From the NCBI GenBank assembly GCA_008931825.1, contig QXVZ01012992.1:1-48166 (forward strand): a DNA stretch of 48,166 nt, given 5' to 3'. The position numbers and the translations under genes are program-made. Origin of the DNA: Phallusia fumigata (taxonomy: Eukaryota > Chordata > Ascidiacea > Phlebobranchia > Ascidiidae). Shown in pieces: positions 1 through 32,201 of the stretch (positions are counted from its first letter, which is position 1; the number at the start of each line of letters is the position of its first letter). The notes beneath the pieces were generated by a model, which had not been told where the DNA came from, did no database searches, and saw only the letters and a program-made list of their open reading frames with translations.

Positions 1-2596
1 TCTGACGAGTTGTTTTCTTTTGTAGATAAGTTTACTTGTGCAACATCAGGTATTGATGCAGTTTGAAGCAATCATCGAGGAGACAAAATATTGTTTTACT
101 TTAAGAGCGATCGGCAAAATATTGCAATAGTGATAATATACATAGATGTTAGCCAGTCGTAAACAGGAATGCAATTTGATTGCAAATGAGAAATCAATAA
201 AATTATAAGTTGTGAAGTGACTGCTAAAATGTAGGCTCCAACCCGTTGATATGCTACGTGAATGCAAGCGCGCATATATCGTTGTGCCGTTCTCGCTTTT
301 GCGTGTTCGGCCCGTATAACGGAAAAAGCTTTTTTCAATAAAATCGGCAGTCTTTTAGACCTTATCAGCAAAATATTAATTGACCCTACTTAAACTATTT
401 CTCTTTCATAAGGAAAGATATTGTTGTAGCATTTAAAGTTTTTTGTCGCCAAAATAAACAGACACAAAAGTCCCCATGAACAAAATAGGCAAAACTTTCT
501 ATTTGATGAACCTCAGCGGGTTTAAATTGTTTTTTTTTCAGTGGCCCCGTGAGCACGTACAGTTTCACACATAGGTCACCCATCAATAGCCCCATTAATA
601 GGCAACAATTACAGATACATTAACCATAAATAGCTAGTTCCATCAACACACAGCCAATTACGCCGCGCGGTCTTGAAACGTCAGGTGAACGTTTAGCAAC
701 TTTTTAATGGTAACAATCGCCACGAGCTCCGATGACAATGAACTGACTTGCAAGTTGTCGTACAAAAGAAGTTTAATCGATACTTGCGTGCTGAAAGCGA
801 TAATTTGTATTTCTTTCACAGTACTAATCGATACATTGTTAGATAATTTCACTTTAAACGTATATTAAATTTCCACGCAAAAGGTTTCAAATGTTGTTCA
901 CTGAAACAAAACCAACTTTATTCTGTGCTCGGTATATTATGTACAAAACGAAAAAATATGGTTTAAAGTCATTTTTTGCTAGAAGACGTCAATTTATCAT
1001 GTCACGCACAAAGTAATTTTTGTTAAACTGGCCTGGTCATGTCAAAAATTTTGTGTCAAGATATTTTGTGTTTTATTTTTTAAGACATTTGTGGGAAGAT
1101 TTAGTCCTCTCGAATCCTTTCAATAATTTTACAGCTAAAATTTAACGCAAATTTTAGTGTTTAGGAAAGAGTACGCAAAACCGCCTTGCAGAAAAACCGG
1201 TCTATTACGGACATAACGCTAGTATGGAAATTTTTATTTTACCTAATCAGAAGCAGTGCAAGTTTGCCCTTTTCCAGGTCGAACAACTGAACCGGAATTG
1301 TCAGTACGTGTTTATCGACTTTATCGCAAGCAAATGTGCGTTGGTGTGTAGGCCGATAACCTAACGCGATCTGTCAACAGTGTTTCAGGCGATAACACAA
1401 AGACAGTAGAAAGGCATCTATGCAAATGAACGACCAATCGATTCAAGAGAAACGTAACATAAATTAGGTTATTTATGGAAGTATAAATGTTTTGTTGCTT
1501 TTGAGCTAAAAATAAAAAACACTTTTTGCATGCGGAATAAAATGTTGATAAATAGCAGTGAGAGGAACAAACGTCGTTCTTACAGATTACGAATCTAAAC
1601 TTGTGGTAAAAAGAGCATTTTTAGCAAACTGTAGTGCCTTATACGGTAAAGTTGATAAAAATATGGCGGCTTTTTTGCCACCAAAAATCTTCAAATGCAG
1701 TACCTCATTAAAATACTTCATTAGCCTTTATTGTACATCTAAAATGTTCGAGCGGAATTGACGCAGTTTTTAATAAACCTGAATCAGACTTTTTAAAGGT
1801 TCGTAAATGTATCGTTTCAAGGCATTGTGACCAAGGTTAAGTTTTGCAATGAAACACACGCACTTCATTTTGTGTAGTGCGGCGAAAAATGGCTCTCGTC
1901 GGCGTTAGGAAAGTCTCTCATTTGACGAGTTGCGTTCTGCAGTGCAGACCCTGTAAGTGAGCAAAAACTTTTTTCCGGGAAAAAAGGGAAATTGTGTTAC
2001 GGCGTTTCGGCAGACAGGTGCTCACTTTCTTGTTTTGTTAACGATCCAGTCGCAGTCGGCTTGGTCGGACAGCGAGGCACTTCGATGTTTTAGTCGATAA
2101 TTTTTCCGAGGCTGGACGTTCAGGCGGTCAGATACTTTAGCATGTGAAGGTCAGCAACGTGTCTAGATACGTGATAGTTTGGAAAAATAGCCGTGCATTT
2201 TGCAAACCTATTAAGTGTAAAATTCTTATTTTTGGACAATTTCTATGCTGTAGAGTAAACAAGAAGGTACCAACGACACTTTGCACAGAAATTAACAATT
2301 TTACAACGCTTCTTACATTTTGTGCTGTAGGAAATCTTTGACAAAATTTTTGCAGGTCATTGCAGAACCACTTTTGACTTGAAATTCTTGTAGGGTCAGA
2401 ACATCAGTTTTGAATATATCGCACAGAAAGATAAATCGAACATTTTCGGTCTTTGGTGTTCGCACAAAAACAGATTTGATAAAAAGATTTTCCTCAAANC
2501 GCTAATTACTCGGGCCGATGCTGACAGCTTCCTATATTGCGCAAGAAGTAGTAATTTGCTATTTTTGATACGCCGTATAAGGTACAACAATAATTG

Positions 2597-2816
2597 TCCG
2601 CAAAAAAATTGTTGAACTGAATAAAAGATGTTTGCACAAAAAAAGTTGTCTGCAAAAAAAATGTTGCTCTGAAAAAAAATGTTTGCACTAAAAAAATTGT
2701 CTGCAAAAAAGTTGTTGCCCTGGAAAAAAAATGTTTGCACTAAAAAAATATGTTTGCACTGAAAAAAAAATGTTTTCACTGAAAAAAAATGTTTGCAAAA
2801 AAATTGTTGAATTGTA
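2597..2816. repeat. A-rich tandem repeat, unit about 16-20 bp
   Basis: About a dozen imperfect copies of a unit like ATGTTTGCACTGAAAAAA alternate with TTGTCTGCAAAAAA-type units. Unit length varies because the A-run varies from 6 to 9. The repeat gives artefactual open frames on both strands (Phe/Asn-rich on minus, Lys/Val-rich on plus), which should not be annotated as genes. An assembly N lies 100 bp upstream. Confidence 0.85.
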
Positions 2817-3186
2817 CTTGTGGGCCACCGTACTGCAATGTTGCTATCTGTCAACACAAATCAACAACACGACAGGAAAACGATCCATAATGACTACACC
2901 TCAGGTCGTACACTCTAATATCATCATCCATGTGACTTAAACCTTTTGTGCGAATGCGATCTTGGAATTGCTATGACGGGGGCATCTTGGTTCGTTCGGA
3001 ATTATCACCTCGTTCCCAATCATATGTGCAGCAAGACAATGCCCTGAATGGCGTTTCTCGTTCTTATCTTTGTGTTTCCCACCCTACGCATAACCCGCGG
3101 CGCAAAGATTAGATATTCCAGCCGAAGAGGCAAAATTTATTCTCACATCGCCGCGCAAGCTATTTACCAATCAACGTTGTCGGAAC

Positions 3187-3230
3187 ATTGGTCATAGTGA
3201 CGTCACACACGTCGCACGAGCGCCATTTTG
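3187..3230 (+). promoter_or_regulatory. Promoter-like cluster: CCAAT, CRE and YY1 motifs
   Basis: Within about 45 bp lie an inverted CCAAT (ATTGG, 3187-3191), a perfect CRE palindrome TGACGTCA (3198-3205) and CGCCATTTTG (3221-3230), which matches the YY1 consensus. This combination is typical of TATA-less metazoan promoters. It lies about 0.8 kb upstream of GATA exon 1 and could be its distal promoter, with a 5' UTR intron ending at the acceptor at 4010-4011. Motif matches are seen directly; promoter function is inferred. Confidence 0.35.
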
Positions 3231-4009
3231 GAGGGTCTTGAGGGCCACTTCCCAAATACATCGCGTGACAGGTTATTGCAGGCTCGCACGAGACGCTCGG
3301 GCATGTCATCGGAAGTTCGTGTGATTGCGACGAGGAATTATTCCCAGCGATGGCGTTTCCTTGTCCAATGGCGACAGCGAACGCGTTATTTACGTTAGAA
3401 ACGTGCTACCCTCACACGTGGTGTGTCTGGTGGCGTTGAAACAGACAGTGGTATCGATATCTGTCACAAGTAACCAATGCGCACTCTGGTCACCTTCCGT
3501 TTCTTAAACCGCAAACTGCTGATGCAGCTTCAATCTTGCACACCTTGCATGCGAGGAACGCCTCCCGTTTAAATAATAGATAAAACTGTTTGCAAAACTG
3601 CTACGGTAGGCACAACATGAACAAATTAAACATCCAAGCGATTTTGCTGTAATGCTGACTCCAATAAGAAACCCATCACTGGGGTGTCGGGTGCACTAAG
3701 GGTTCACAACGAGTGTGTGCACTTTCTAACACCTTTCTGCATCGTTAGCTGTAAACCCAAGGATGTGAAGCAAACGGCAAAGGTCGTGGCACGATCATTT
3801 TTACATGCCATCCTTAGATGGCAAAGAAGCAGATTACTTGCTTATATCTTATTGAAGTATGCCGAATCATATTGCAAAAGTTTATTAAAATAACCTCGGT
3901 AAATCGCATTTAAACGTGCATGAAACTACGCAATTTCTGTCACACGACTCGCAGCACCGAAGACGTGTACGTGAATCCTACTTCAGTAACACCTGTACTT
4001 CATATTTCC

Positions 4010-4011
4010 AG
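4010..4011 (+). promoter_or_regulatory. Splice acceptor in the GATA 5' UTR (cis or spliced-leader)
   Basis: A pyrimidine-rich run ending TATTTCCAG lies 66 nt before the first ATG of exon 1, with CTAA/TAAC-like branch sequence upstream. Ciona mRNAs are often trans-spliced to a short leader, so this may be a trans-splice site. An ordinary 5' UTR intron would look the same. Confidence 0.45.
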
Positions 4012-4077
4012 CATACATAGTTCGTAGCAAAAATCAAACTGTACCTGTGACAATTGGCCTAAAACCCCTGGGGCAAA

Positions 4078-24429
<20,352 letters not shown>

Positions 24430-25385
24430 NNNNNNNNNNNNNNNNNNNNNNNNNNNNNNNNNNNNNNNNNNNNNNNNNNNNNNNNNNNNNNNNNNNNNNN
24501 NNNNNNNNNNNNNNNNNNNNNNNNNNNNNNNNNNNNNNNNNNNNNNNNNNNNNNNNNNNNNNNNNNNNNNNNNNNNNNNNNNNNNNNNNNNNNNNNNNNN
24601 NNNNNNNNNNNNNNNNNNNNNNNNNNNNNNNNNNNNNNNNNNNNNNNNNNNNNNNNNNNNNNNNNNNNNNNNNNNNNNNNNNNNNNNNNNNNNNNNNNNN
24701 NNNNNNNNNNNNNNNNNNNNNNNNNNNNNNNNNNNNNNNNNNNNNNNNNNNNNNNNNNNNNNNNNNNNNNNNNNNNNNNNNNNNNNNNNNNNNNNNNNNN
24801 NNNNNNNNNNNNNNNNNNNNNNNNNNNNNNNNNNNNNNNNNNNNNNNNNNNNNNNNNNNNNNNNNNNNNNNNNNNNNNNNNNNNNNNNNNNNNNNNNNNN
24901 NNNNNNNNNNNNNNNNNNNNNNNNNNNNNNNNNNNNNNNNNNNNNNNNNNNNNNNNNNNNNNNNNNNNNNNNNNNNNNNNNNNNNNNNNNNNNNNNNNNN
25001 NNNNNNNNNNNNNNNNNNNNNNNNNNNNNNNNNNNNNNNNNNNNNNNNNNNNNNNNNNNNNNNNNNNNNNNNNNNNNNNNNNNNNNNNNNNNNNNNNNNN
25101 NNNNNNNNNNNNNNNNNNNNNNNNNNNNNNNNNNNNNNNNNNNNNNNNNNNNNNNNNNNNNNNNNNNNNNNNNNNNNNNNNNNNNNNNNNNNNNNNNNNN
25201 NNNNNNNNNNNNNNNNNNNNNNNNNNNNNNNNNNNNNNNNNNNNNNNNNNNNNNNNNNNNNNNNNNNNNNNNNNNNNNNNNNNNNNNNNNNNNNNNNNNN
25301 NNNNNNNNNNNNNNNNNNNNNNNNNNNNNNNNNNNNNNNNNNNNNNNNNNNNNNNNNNNNNNNNNNNNNNNNNNNNNNNNNNNNN
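24430..25385. other. Assembly gap (956 N)
   Basis: Unsequenced. All open frames that span it are artefacts. It probably contains at least the C-finger exon of the GATA gene, since that exon is absent from both sides. Confidence 0.97.
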
Positions 25386-27777
25386 AAAAAAGTGGCACAC
25401 ATTGCCAAAACACTAATGTGGAATACGACAAAGCCTTAGTAGAATAGAAACCCTATGTCATGGTCATGGTAACTTTGCCGACGCCACGTGCAAATTAAAA
25501 TGAATATGAATGAATTGACTTTCAACTGTTTAGAGTCCGAATAAAAAGCATGACATTGGAACTCGTGTGTATGTCAAACGATTCACGAGTAAGCGGGTTA
25601 TAACATGGATTGCTGTTTCTTTTGAGCTTAGTTCTGGTGTAGTTCGCCACACAACAAGCCTTAAAATCATACATGTAAACTATAGCAACACATTTACGGG
25701 TTTTACTTTACAAAGGCCCAAGCATCAGTCCACTTTTGGTACACCAGTTGCATAACTGTGGTGCAACAAAAGTATCATATTAAGTCAGTGACTAATGTGA
25801 GGTGATTTTTGCAAGTAGGTGACTCACATCTAATCCATAAATTGGTCCATTAAAATCGATTAGACGTGGAAAAGCGCAACAAATATAGTTCAGTACCTGA
25901 AATCGGAACATAATCATTGCAGTGTTACAAACCATTTCCTTTAATTTAATGCTGTGGATGGAAGCCAAGTTTTTTACCAACATTTTTTTAATGAACCACT
26001 ACAACGAAATTTCTATTGGTCGAATGATAACCAACCAGCCATCTTGGCTGCGAGGGTTATCTGAGAACGCTTGCAATTAAATAAGGTTTAATTAACATGA
26101 CCTTACTGTACTTACCCAAATCAAAGTTTCGCTTGTACTTGCAGCCATTGCTCACTGCCAATCAAACTTAACCGCATAATCAGCTGGTGTATTTTCTTTG
26201 CGCTCAAACAACATGGACATGCACGACTGGTCAGAGCACTGACCCATAACGCTTTAAAAAGCATCAGGATCGAAGATCAGACATATTTAATTGTGTAATC
26301 TTCTGTTGCCAATACAAGGAAAAAAGTTCAACTATTGGCAGTCAATCAGTATCCGTTTCAGGCTTGAGTAATTCCAAAATTTGGTGCTGTGGTTTAGGCT
26401 ATGTGTAATATAAAGATTGCATTTTGCACAAAACTGTAATAAGCACCAATTTAACTGTGCAAAAGTTTTTGTCAACTTTATTTAACTGAAACCGAACCTG
26501 GAAAGATAAATTATGAACTTGTTCCCACGGGCAAACTAAAGACCGTAGTCTAATTGAAAACGTTATACGAGACGAGCCGTGGACGGTGCTTAGGGAAGGC
26601 CATTACCCTACCCAGGCGCCCCTATAATGAGTGGCTAACCAAACTTGCCACGGTTTCCCAGGATCAAAGACAACTGTTGGGGTTTGTGTTACCCTTTAGG
26701 CAGCTGACCGGTGCCCAGTGGTTTTGGTCAAGCCAGAAGTGTTGCCAAAACAAACTGCACAAGCTCACGTTGCTGGTATTGTCTGCGGCCTTGTTTGAAA
26801 CACTGGTCAAGTACTGACGAGCCTTTTTTTTGATGTTGATGTTTTGGTTTATCGTAGAGCAAATGCTTTACATTGTCCTTGGTCAAACGCTTTTGGAATG
26901 TTACTGCTTTTTTTGAAAAAAAGGCCGCCAAGAAGTTTGAGGGGCAGTGAGACACCCTGCAAATATTCTTTTAATCATAAAGTTGGTGCCTTCTTGACAT
27001 CTTTTGTTTTCTTGTGTCAGACCTGATTCATTTAACGGGTAGCTCTAAATAAACCGGCAACTTGAAATACAGCAAGCAGCTCAACATCAACCGCCAAGGT
27101 TAAAAACAAACAAGATTTCTATTGCGCCACGATATCTGCATAGCAATTTCGGTTGCTATAAACACACCTTAAGGTCACACAACCAGCACAAAATATGCTA
27201 TGGGTGTCAAATACGACAAGCACAATCGAAAATATCAGGTAATTTAAACGATAGCGTCATGTTGCAGCATCCTTCAATTCTAATCGTTAGCCTCGCAGGG
27301 CCGCAGATAAAGACCGAAAACCGCGGTGGCCTTTGGCCGGGGTTGTCCAAAAGGCAAGGCGCCCTTTTTCAACGCGCAGCACAGGATAACTGGACGAAAT
27401 TCCAGCTGTTTCTGTAATGTTTATTGTGTAAGGCTGGATATGCCACAGCCTGCACGTGCTCAATGCAAACTTACTAGCCAGGAGTGTGCTTATTTGGAAA
27501 TACCTAAATCCATGTTTCCAACATAAACCTACGCCGCCCGCAGCGACAACCGACAACAAACGAACCCGAGATCGCACAATTAACATGTTAACACCGCGTC
27601 GTTCTGCTTGCTAATGCCAAAACGCAGGTGCAAGAGTTGGTGACGCACAAAAGTGACGTACATTCAATACAGAAAACTTGCTGAAAATGGTTGTTACTCC
27701 CCACATGTAAACAGCGGGTGCAAGAAAGTTTAGTAGTGTTTATTTCCACGGGTGCAGTGAAAAATATTATCCTGCAN

Positions 27778-28319
27778 GAGCCACTGATCTCAATACGACA
27801 CTCTGCTGCTACCTGACGGCGTAATAGTTTTGCGACATTTAGTATAAGCTTGGTCAGCGGGTGCATAACCTTTTTGCTAATGCCGGTCGCATTATTTTAC
27901 TCACGGCCGCCACATAGGCGCCGAGTTACAAAACATACAAGCTGACAAATGTACGCCGCCACACACTCTATTGTGACGTCACAAAAACGTGTACAACGTG
28001 TCGCAGGATTCCAACACACGGCAGAACATTCAGTAAGAGCATGTTGGTTNGAGCCATTGATCTAATTACGACACTCTGCTGCCACCGGACGGCGTAATAG
28101 TTTTGCGACATTTAGTATAAGCTAGGTCAGGGGGTGCACAAACTTTTTGCTAATGCCGACCGCATTATTTTACTCACGGCCGCCACATAGGCGCCGAGTT
28201 GCAAATCATACAAGCTGACAAATGTACGCCGCCACACACTCTATTGTGACGTCACAAAAACGTGTACGTGTTGCAGGATTCCAACACACGGCAGAACTTT
28301 CAGTAAGAGCATGTTGGTT
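27778..28319. repeat. Two serial copies of a 270-bp block (27778-28049 and 28051-28319)
   Basis: Both copies follow an isolated N (27777, 28050), start GAGCCA-TGATCT and run co-linear with a few SNPs and a short deletion. Each contains a perfect CRE (TGTGACGTCACA). As with the other N-joined copies, this fits allelic sequence placed twice. Confidence 0.8.
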
Positions 28320-28420
28320 GGTTATTTTCCTTCGCTCCCCTAAAAAACAACACTGTTCCATCAGGTGAAAGCGGAAAACTAAACCACTATATTGCCGCGA
28401 ATAAATATCTATCTTTCGAC

Positions 28421-28489
28421 CAAGGTTACGAATCTACATGTTGAATAAGAAATAATCCAAGGTTACAAATGTATGTGTTGAATAAGAAC
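28421..28489. repeat. Imperfect direct repeat, two copies
   Basis: CCAAGGTTAC, then a short variable part, then TGTTGAATAAGAA occurs twice, about 37 bp apart. No known function. Confidence 0.6.
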
Positions 28490-29030
28490 AATTTGATGCA
28501 GTGATTCGGAACTTAGCGAGGACAACAATGCGTTGTGCACCCTTGAGCTAGGTAAACAACGCAGCGCTAACGTTACACATGCTTTCTTTACAATTACAGC
28601 TGCTGTTTCACAGATTTTCATGGAGGATTGCATTTTAAATTGTAGCTGTCGACTTTGTGTTTTAATCAGTTTGTTATGCTGATAAACAAGAGTGTTGGTC
28701 CATCCAAATGTTCTATTGAATTAGGATGAGAACAGGTCTTCCACGTTTACCTGGCCTAAAGTTTTCAAGAAGTTCTCTTAACATTCGTCTCTTTTTCGGA
28801 CAACTATATGTGAAAGGTTTTTAATGAATGAGACCCAATAAAAACAATTTACATAAAAATAACAAAGCTGTTTTAATGATCTATCAACAGCAGTGCGTCT
28901 CAGCTTTGATAACATTTCTGAAATCAACCGAGAGCTTGGTCATATTTGCAAATATATATGTAGCATAAAAGACTTGTGGTTATGAAAAAAAGTCAAATAA
29001 AAGATAACAATTTAAAAGAATAGCCAAAGT

Positions 29031-29612
29031 TCATTTAGTTAAGTTCGCCCTTTCGGTAAATTGCTGGGAAACTGCTTTGGATAAAGCATCAGCAAACACC
29101 TGAAATGTAACCCTGGTCTTGTTGTGCAAAAACGAAGAGTGGGCAAGAAAAGGTAGTTTTCTGATTGTCCTACCACTTAGGCCTTCACTTGCTTTAGATA
29201 TTTCCAACAACAAAATACTGTTTTTGCAAATGTTCGCCTTTGGAGTTAGGTCTGCAGGGTTTGGGTGCAGGGGCTCTTTTGGATACACGATTCCAACTCT
29301 TATCAACTCATTCACACAGGAATGATACATACCATAAATTGCAAAAGCAGAGGGCAGGCCAATATAAAACTTTATATCAGCTCTGTCCACAAATGCCACA
29401 TCAATTTTTTCTGTTATGTTTGAGGTGGTTAGTATAAGGATGTTTTTGTAGCGTTTTAATCGGTCGATTTGAGTGAGCAGTGCATTCACAACTCGTATGG
29501 CATCCGAAGGTTCGGTTCCACCTGCAACAGATGCTCGAGCCGCTGTCAAGCTCTCCACCTCGTCAACCAAAAGACAAACCAAGTGAGATTCATCCTCCAC
29601 CAATTCCTCTAC
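29031..29612 (-). CDS. TRIP13: TRIP13 exon 2 (Walker B to C-terminus)
   Basis: 193 codons plus stop. It carries Walker B, sensor 1, the arginine finger, sensor 2 and the C-terminal lid ending QFTERANLTK. The segment after PKEPL is shorter and more diverged than in vertebrates, but the GLSGR-KLPFLAH lid motif is intact. Confidence 0.95.
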   Translation of the reverse strand, partial: VEELVEDESHLVCLLVDEVESLTAARASVAGGTEPSDAIRVVNALLTQIDRLKRYKNILILTTSNITEKIDVAFVDRADIKFYIGLPSAFAIYGMYHSCVNELIRVGIVYPKEPLHPNPADLTPKANICKNSILLLEISKASEGLSGRTIRKLPFLAHSSFLHNKTRVTFQVFADALSKAVSQQFTERANLTK

Positions 29613-30718
29613 CTTAATTGCAAAGGAAATAGTAGTAAATGCATGGCCACCGCAACAAAACCGCATGAGAATTACATACCCCTTTACTAAAATTTTAAAA
29701 AATGTAACATATATACTATACTAATTTGTTTTTGCACAAAGTATGATTTAATAATTACTATTAATAAAGATTTATTATAACATTCACATACAATATGATA
29801 TAGTAATAAACATACCTACAAATAATAATTTAAAACAAATAAACTTCAAGTTTCAAAATATTTAAAATTTGATATTAATACCAAAAAAAGATAAATAAGA
29901 AACTTTTTGATAGTAATAACAATTTTGATAATATAAACAAAGAAAAGAAAAAATTTATACCCACATAGAAATACTAATCACCACATATAGTAGATTACAC
30001 ATACCTTTTTAAACATTTTCATGACAAGTTTTCCACTTTCTGAAAACCATTTTGAAAACAAACTGTGACTATTAACTTCCAACAATGAGGCGGAAGGAAA
30101 TCTATGAGACAATCGAATTGAAATTTTTTGAGCCAAAGCGCGACACAAAGATGTCTTTCCTGTTCCAGGTGGGCCATGTAGTAACACCACCCGGTTCCAT
30201 GATATCAATTCCTGATTGACTCCCTTATCAGCAAACAATAGGCCTGTAACAGCATAATTTATCAAATTCATTTTCACCTCTGTATCGTAGTACAAAGAAT
30301 CCCATGAATCTGAAAATGCCTTGGAAGGGAGCAACCAATGGCTGGCAGCAGGCAGTTCTTCTTGTTCCTCGTCATCAAGCAGTTCATCTTCATGCTCCTC
30401 ACTGTGCAGTCGGTATGTGTAAAAAGATAAGTGGTCCTCATCACATGGAATATGACCAAACTTTACCACCGACTCGTTTTCCTCTGAATATACACTTAGT
30501 TTCTCAACATGTTGGTTTAAAGTATGACTTCTGCTTAGAACTGTGTCAGCAACGAACTGTGGATATTTTTTAAGATGATGTTTCACAATGCTTTTGATGT
30601 CTTCAGATTTTAGAGGACTGTTGTTCCTTTGACAAATCTCAATGTGGAAATTCTGGTTTCCCATTTCCTTATACTCACCATTATGACCATTTATTAACTC
30701 ATGAATTTCAGTTGCCAT
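29031..30718 (-). CDS. TRIP13: TRIP13/PCH2 AAA+ ATPase, complete, two exons
   Basis: This is a hexameric AAA+ ATPase that, with its adaptor p31comet, unfolds the N-termini of HORMA proteins. It disassembles the mitotic checkpoint complex (MAD2) and remodels meiotic HORMADs. Exons are 30718-30005 and 29612-29031, and the intron is 392 nt in phase 0. The product is 431 residues, against 432 in human. Motifs: Walker A GPPGTGKT (182-189), pore-loop segment SKWFSESGKL, Walker B LLVDE (252-256), TEPSDAIRVVNA, sensor-1 TTSN (300-303), DRAD with the arginine finger (about 314-317), and sensor-2 GLSGR (382-386). All catalytic residues are present, so the enzyme should be active. The N-terminal HORMA-binding region is present but diverged and has an acidic EEHEDELLDDEEQEE tract. 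The gene is divergent from USP24. Confidence 0.96.
29613..30004 (-). other. TRIP13 intron
   Basis: 392 nt, extremely AT-rich, with GT (30004-30003) and AG (29614-29613) on the minus strand. It separates Walker A from Walker B. Removing it joins KMFKK to VEELVED, matching the family alignment. Confidence 0.93.
30005..30718 (-). CDS. TRIP13: TRIP13 exon 1 (N-terminal domain, Walker A, pore loop)
   Basis: 238 codons from ATG (30718-30716) to the donor AAAAAG|GTATGT. It holds the substrate/adaptor-binding N domain, the Walker A P-loop and the SHSLFSKWFSESGKLV block. The start is supported by alignment of length with the family and by a splice-acceptor-like CGCAG about 20 nt upstream. Confidence 0.95.
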
Positions 30719-32201
30719 TTCCGATTTTGTTTTTACTTCTGCGAAACATCAACATGTATCATAAAAAAGACAAAACAGAACTAAAGCTAATGTACTATGT
30801 TAAAAAAAATGCCAAAATCATTTTACCATGTGTTAACCTAAGCTACAAGTAAGTACTGTTTGGAAGCATACAATACAGAATTTTGAGTCTTATAGATTGG
30901 AATGAAAAGTGTCGCTTTGAAGAAATACTATGATTTAATGTGCTTGAAGTTTTTATGCTAAAACATTTAAAGGAAAATAAGTGCACTTAATACACTTTGC
31001 AGTTGTAATTTAGGCCAGGGGTTGTGCCACCAAGTTTTGCAATTAAAATCTGACTCAAATAATGCTAAATTAAAGTACATGTTAAATACGCCAAAAGCGT
31101 ACAAACACTACAATATATACCATTGCATTGAAACACGTTAGTGACTCTTTTTGTTGACTTCAACAGCTACACACAGATTACCACCTACCTTAAATATTTC
31201 CTCCGAAAAACATCAAAATTTTCGAAAAATTTTATCCTTTTCAGTGCAAACAAATCCCCCGCGCTGTTCACGCTTGAGTAAGCATTGAGGGAACCACGCA
31301 CTACTCAGATGTAATTATTTTCACAACGATCTAAAAGCAATAGTTTTTAAAAAACAAGTGAGCAGGTATCTTTTATCGACCTATTAAAATTAAAAGAAAG
31401 AGTTTAACACTTAAAATTGACATCCCTGATTTCTTCTTTTCTGTTTATTTCGCCTAGAAAGTCGTTTAAGCTTCAGACTTGGGTCCGGAACATAGGTGTG
31501 TGTTATCTGACCGGCTACGCAGGTTGGGCTGACCCAATTAACCCAGGACACCTTGTATAGGTCAGGTTGCAGTATTTTGCCGTTTTTTCATGTTGGAAAT
31601 GATGGTCAGTTTTAAATGAAATAAGTAAAGAAAGTGAGGTATGTTAGAAAAAAGATAAGTGCAAGGCATATTTCTGCTGCAATTGTATTTAATGCAAAGT
31701 TGTATAACTATGCAAAAATGTTTTTTTACATAAGTCATTGATGTTGTGTAACTGTCATTTAAGGCTTTTAAACAACAGTTAAACTATAAGTTTTAAAAAC
31801 GTTTTTGTTGAAAAAGCCCAGGATATCCAGTTTAAAGCAAACTTGGTTGTTGAATTAAAGTTTGCTTCATATTTTTGTAATTGGTACAAAGGTCTGCTTT
31901 TGAGTTATGTGAAATGTAATAACACGCACTTCAGTAATTTTAAATCATTTATTTTTTACATATTTTAGACTATGCTATTAATGTTCTATCAAAGTGTTTG
32001 ATCATTGATTTTACATTTCTACCACTAAGTAAAGAGAAACTGGTACCACCTAACAATTGAAGGCTACTACAGGCAAAAAATTACTGTCAGAGGACTCTTT
32101 AAAAGTGGATTTATTGCACCAGACCAGCATACAAAGTTTGTGGCTCAATGAAGATTCCATTATTAAACTAATTATTCAATCACAACAGACACAGTTTGAT
32201 T
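30719..32201. promoter_or_regulatory. Divergent TRIP13/USP24 promoter interval
   Basis: 1.48 kb of AT-rich DNA between the two start codons. A possible 5' splice acceptor for TRIP13 lies on the minus strand at 30740-30739 (TTTCGCAG), and one for USP24 on the plus strand at 32187-32188 (CACAACAG). Either may be an SL trans-splice site. No TATA box or coding exon was recognised. Core promoter positions are not visible. Confidence 0.5.

Larger units (their letters stand above)
1..4011. other. Upstream/intergenic DNA before the GATA gene
   Basis: I see no coding exon with recognisable homology here. The open frames are short, mutually overlapping and of AT-rich composition. The stretch contains an A-rich tandem repeat (2597-2816), an isolated N at 2499 that marks an assembly join, and a promoter-like motif cluster around 3187-3230. 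It probably holds the distal promoter and upstream regulatory DNA of the GATA gene, but nothing in the sequence proves this. Confidence 0.6.
25386..29030. other. Intergenic region between the GATA gene and TRIP13
   Basis: I found no recognisable exon. Terminal GATA exons could be here but show no conserved motif. An 87-codon plus frame at 26554-26817 has no recognisable domain. The stretch contains a duplicated block around isolated N bases (27778-28319) and a small direct repeat near 28421-28489. Sequence next to TRIP13 is AT-rich with minus-strand ATTAAA-type motifs (near 28818 and 28870) that could serve as its polyadenylation signal. Confidence 0.6.

Noticed and set aside
2396..2857. 153-codon minus-strand frame rich in Phe and Asn
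   Set aside because: It is the translation of the A-rich tandem repeat and includes the N; there is no domain.
25386..25447. Short plus frame after the gap with HCQNTN, reminiscent of the GATA C-finger CQTTT
   Set aside because: It has no paired cysteines, no LWRRN and a stop soon after. Chance similarity.
26554..26817. 87-codon plus frame between the GATA gene and TRIP13
   Set aside because: No domain recognised and no splice context that joins it to GATA exons.
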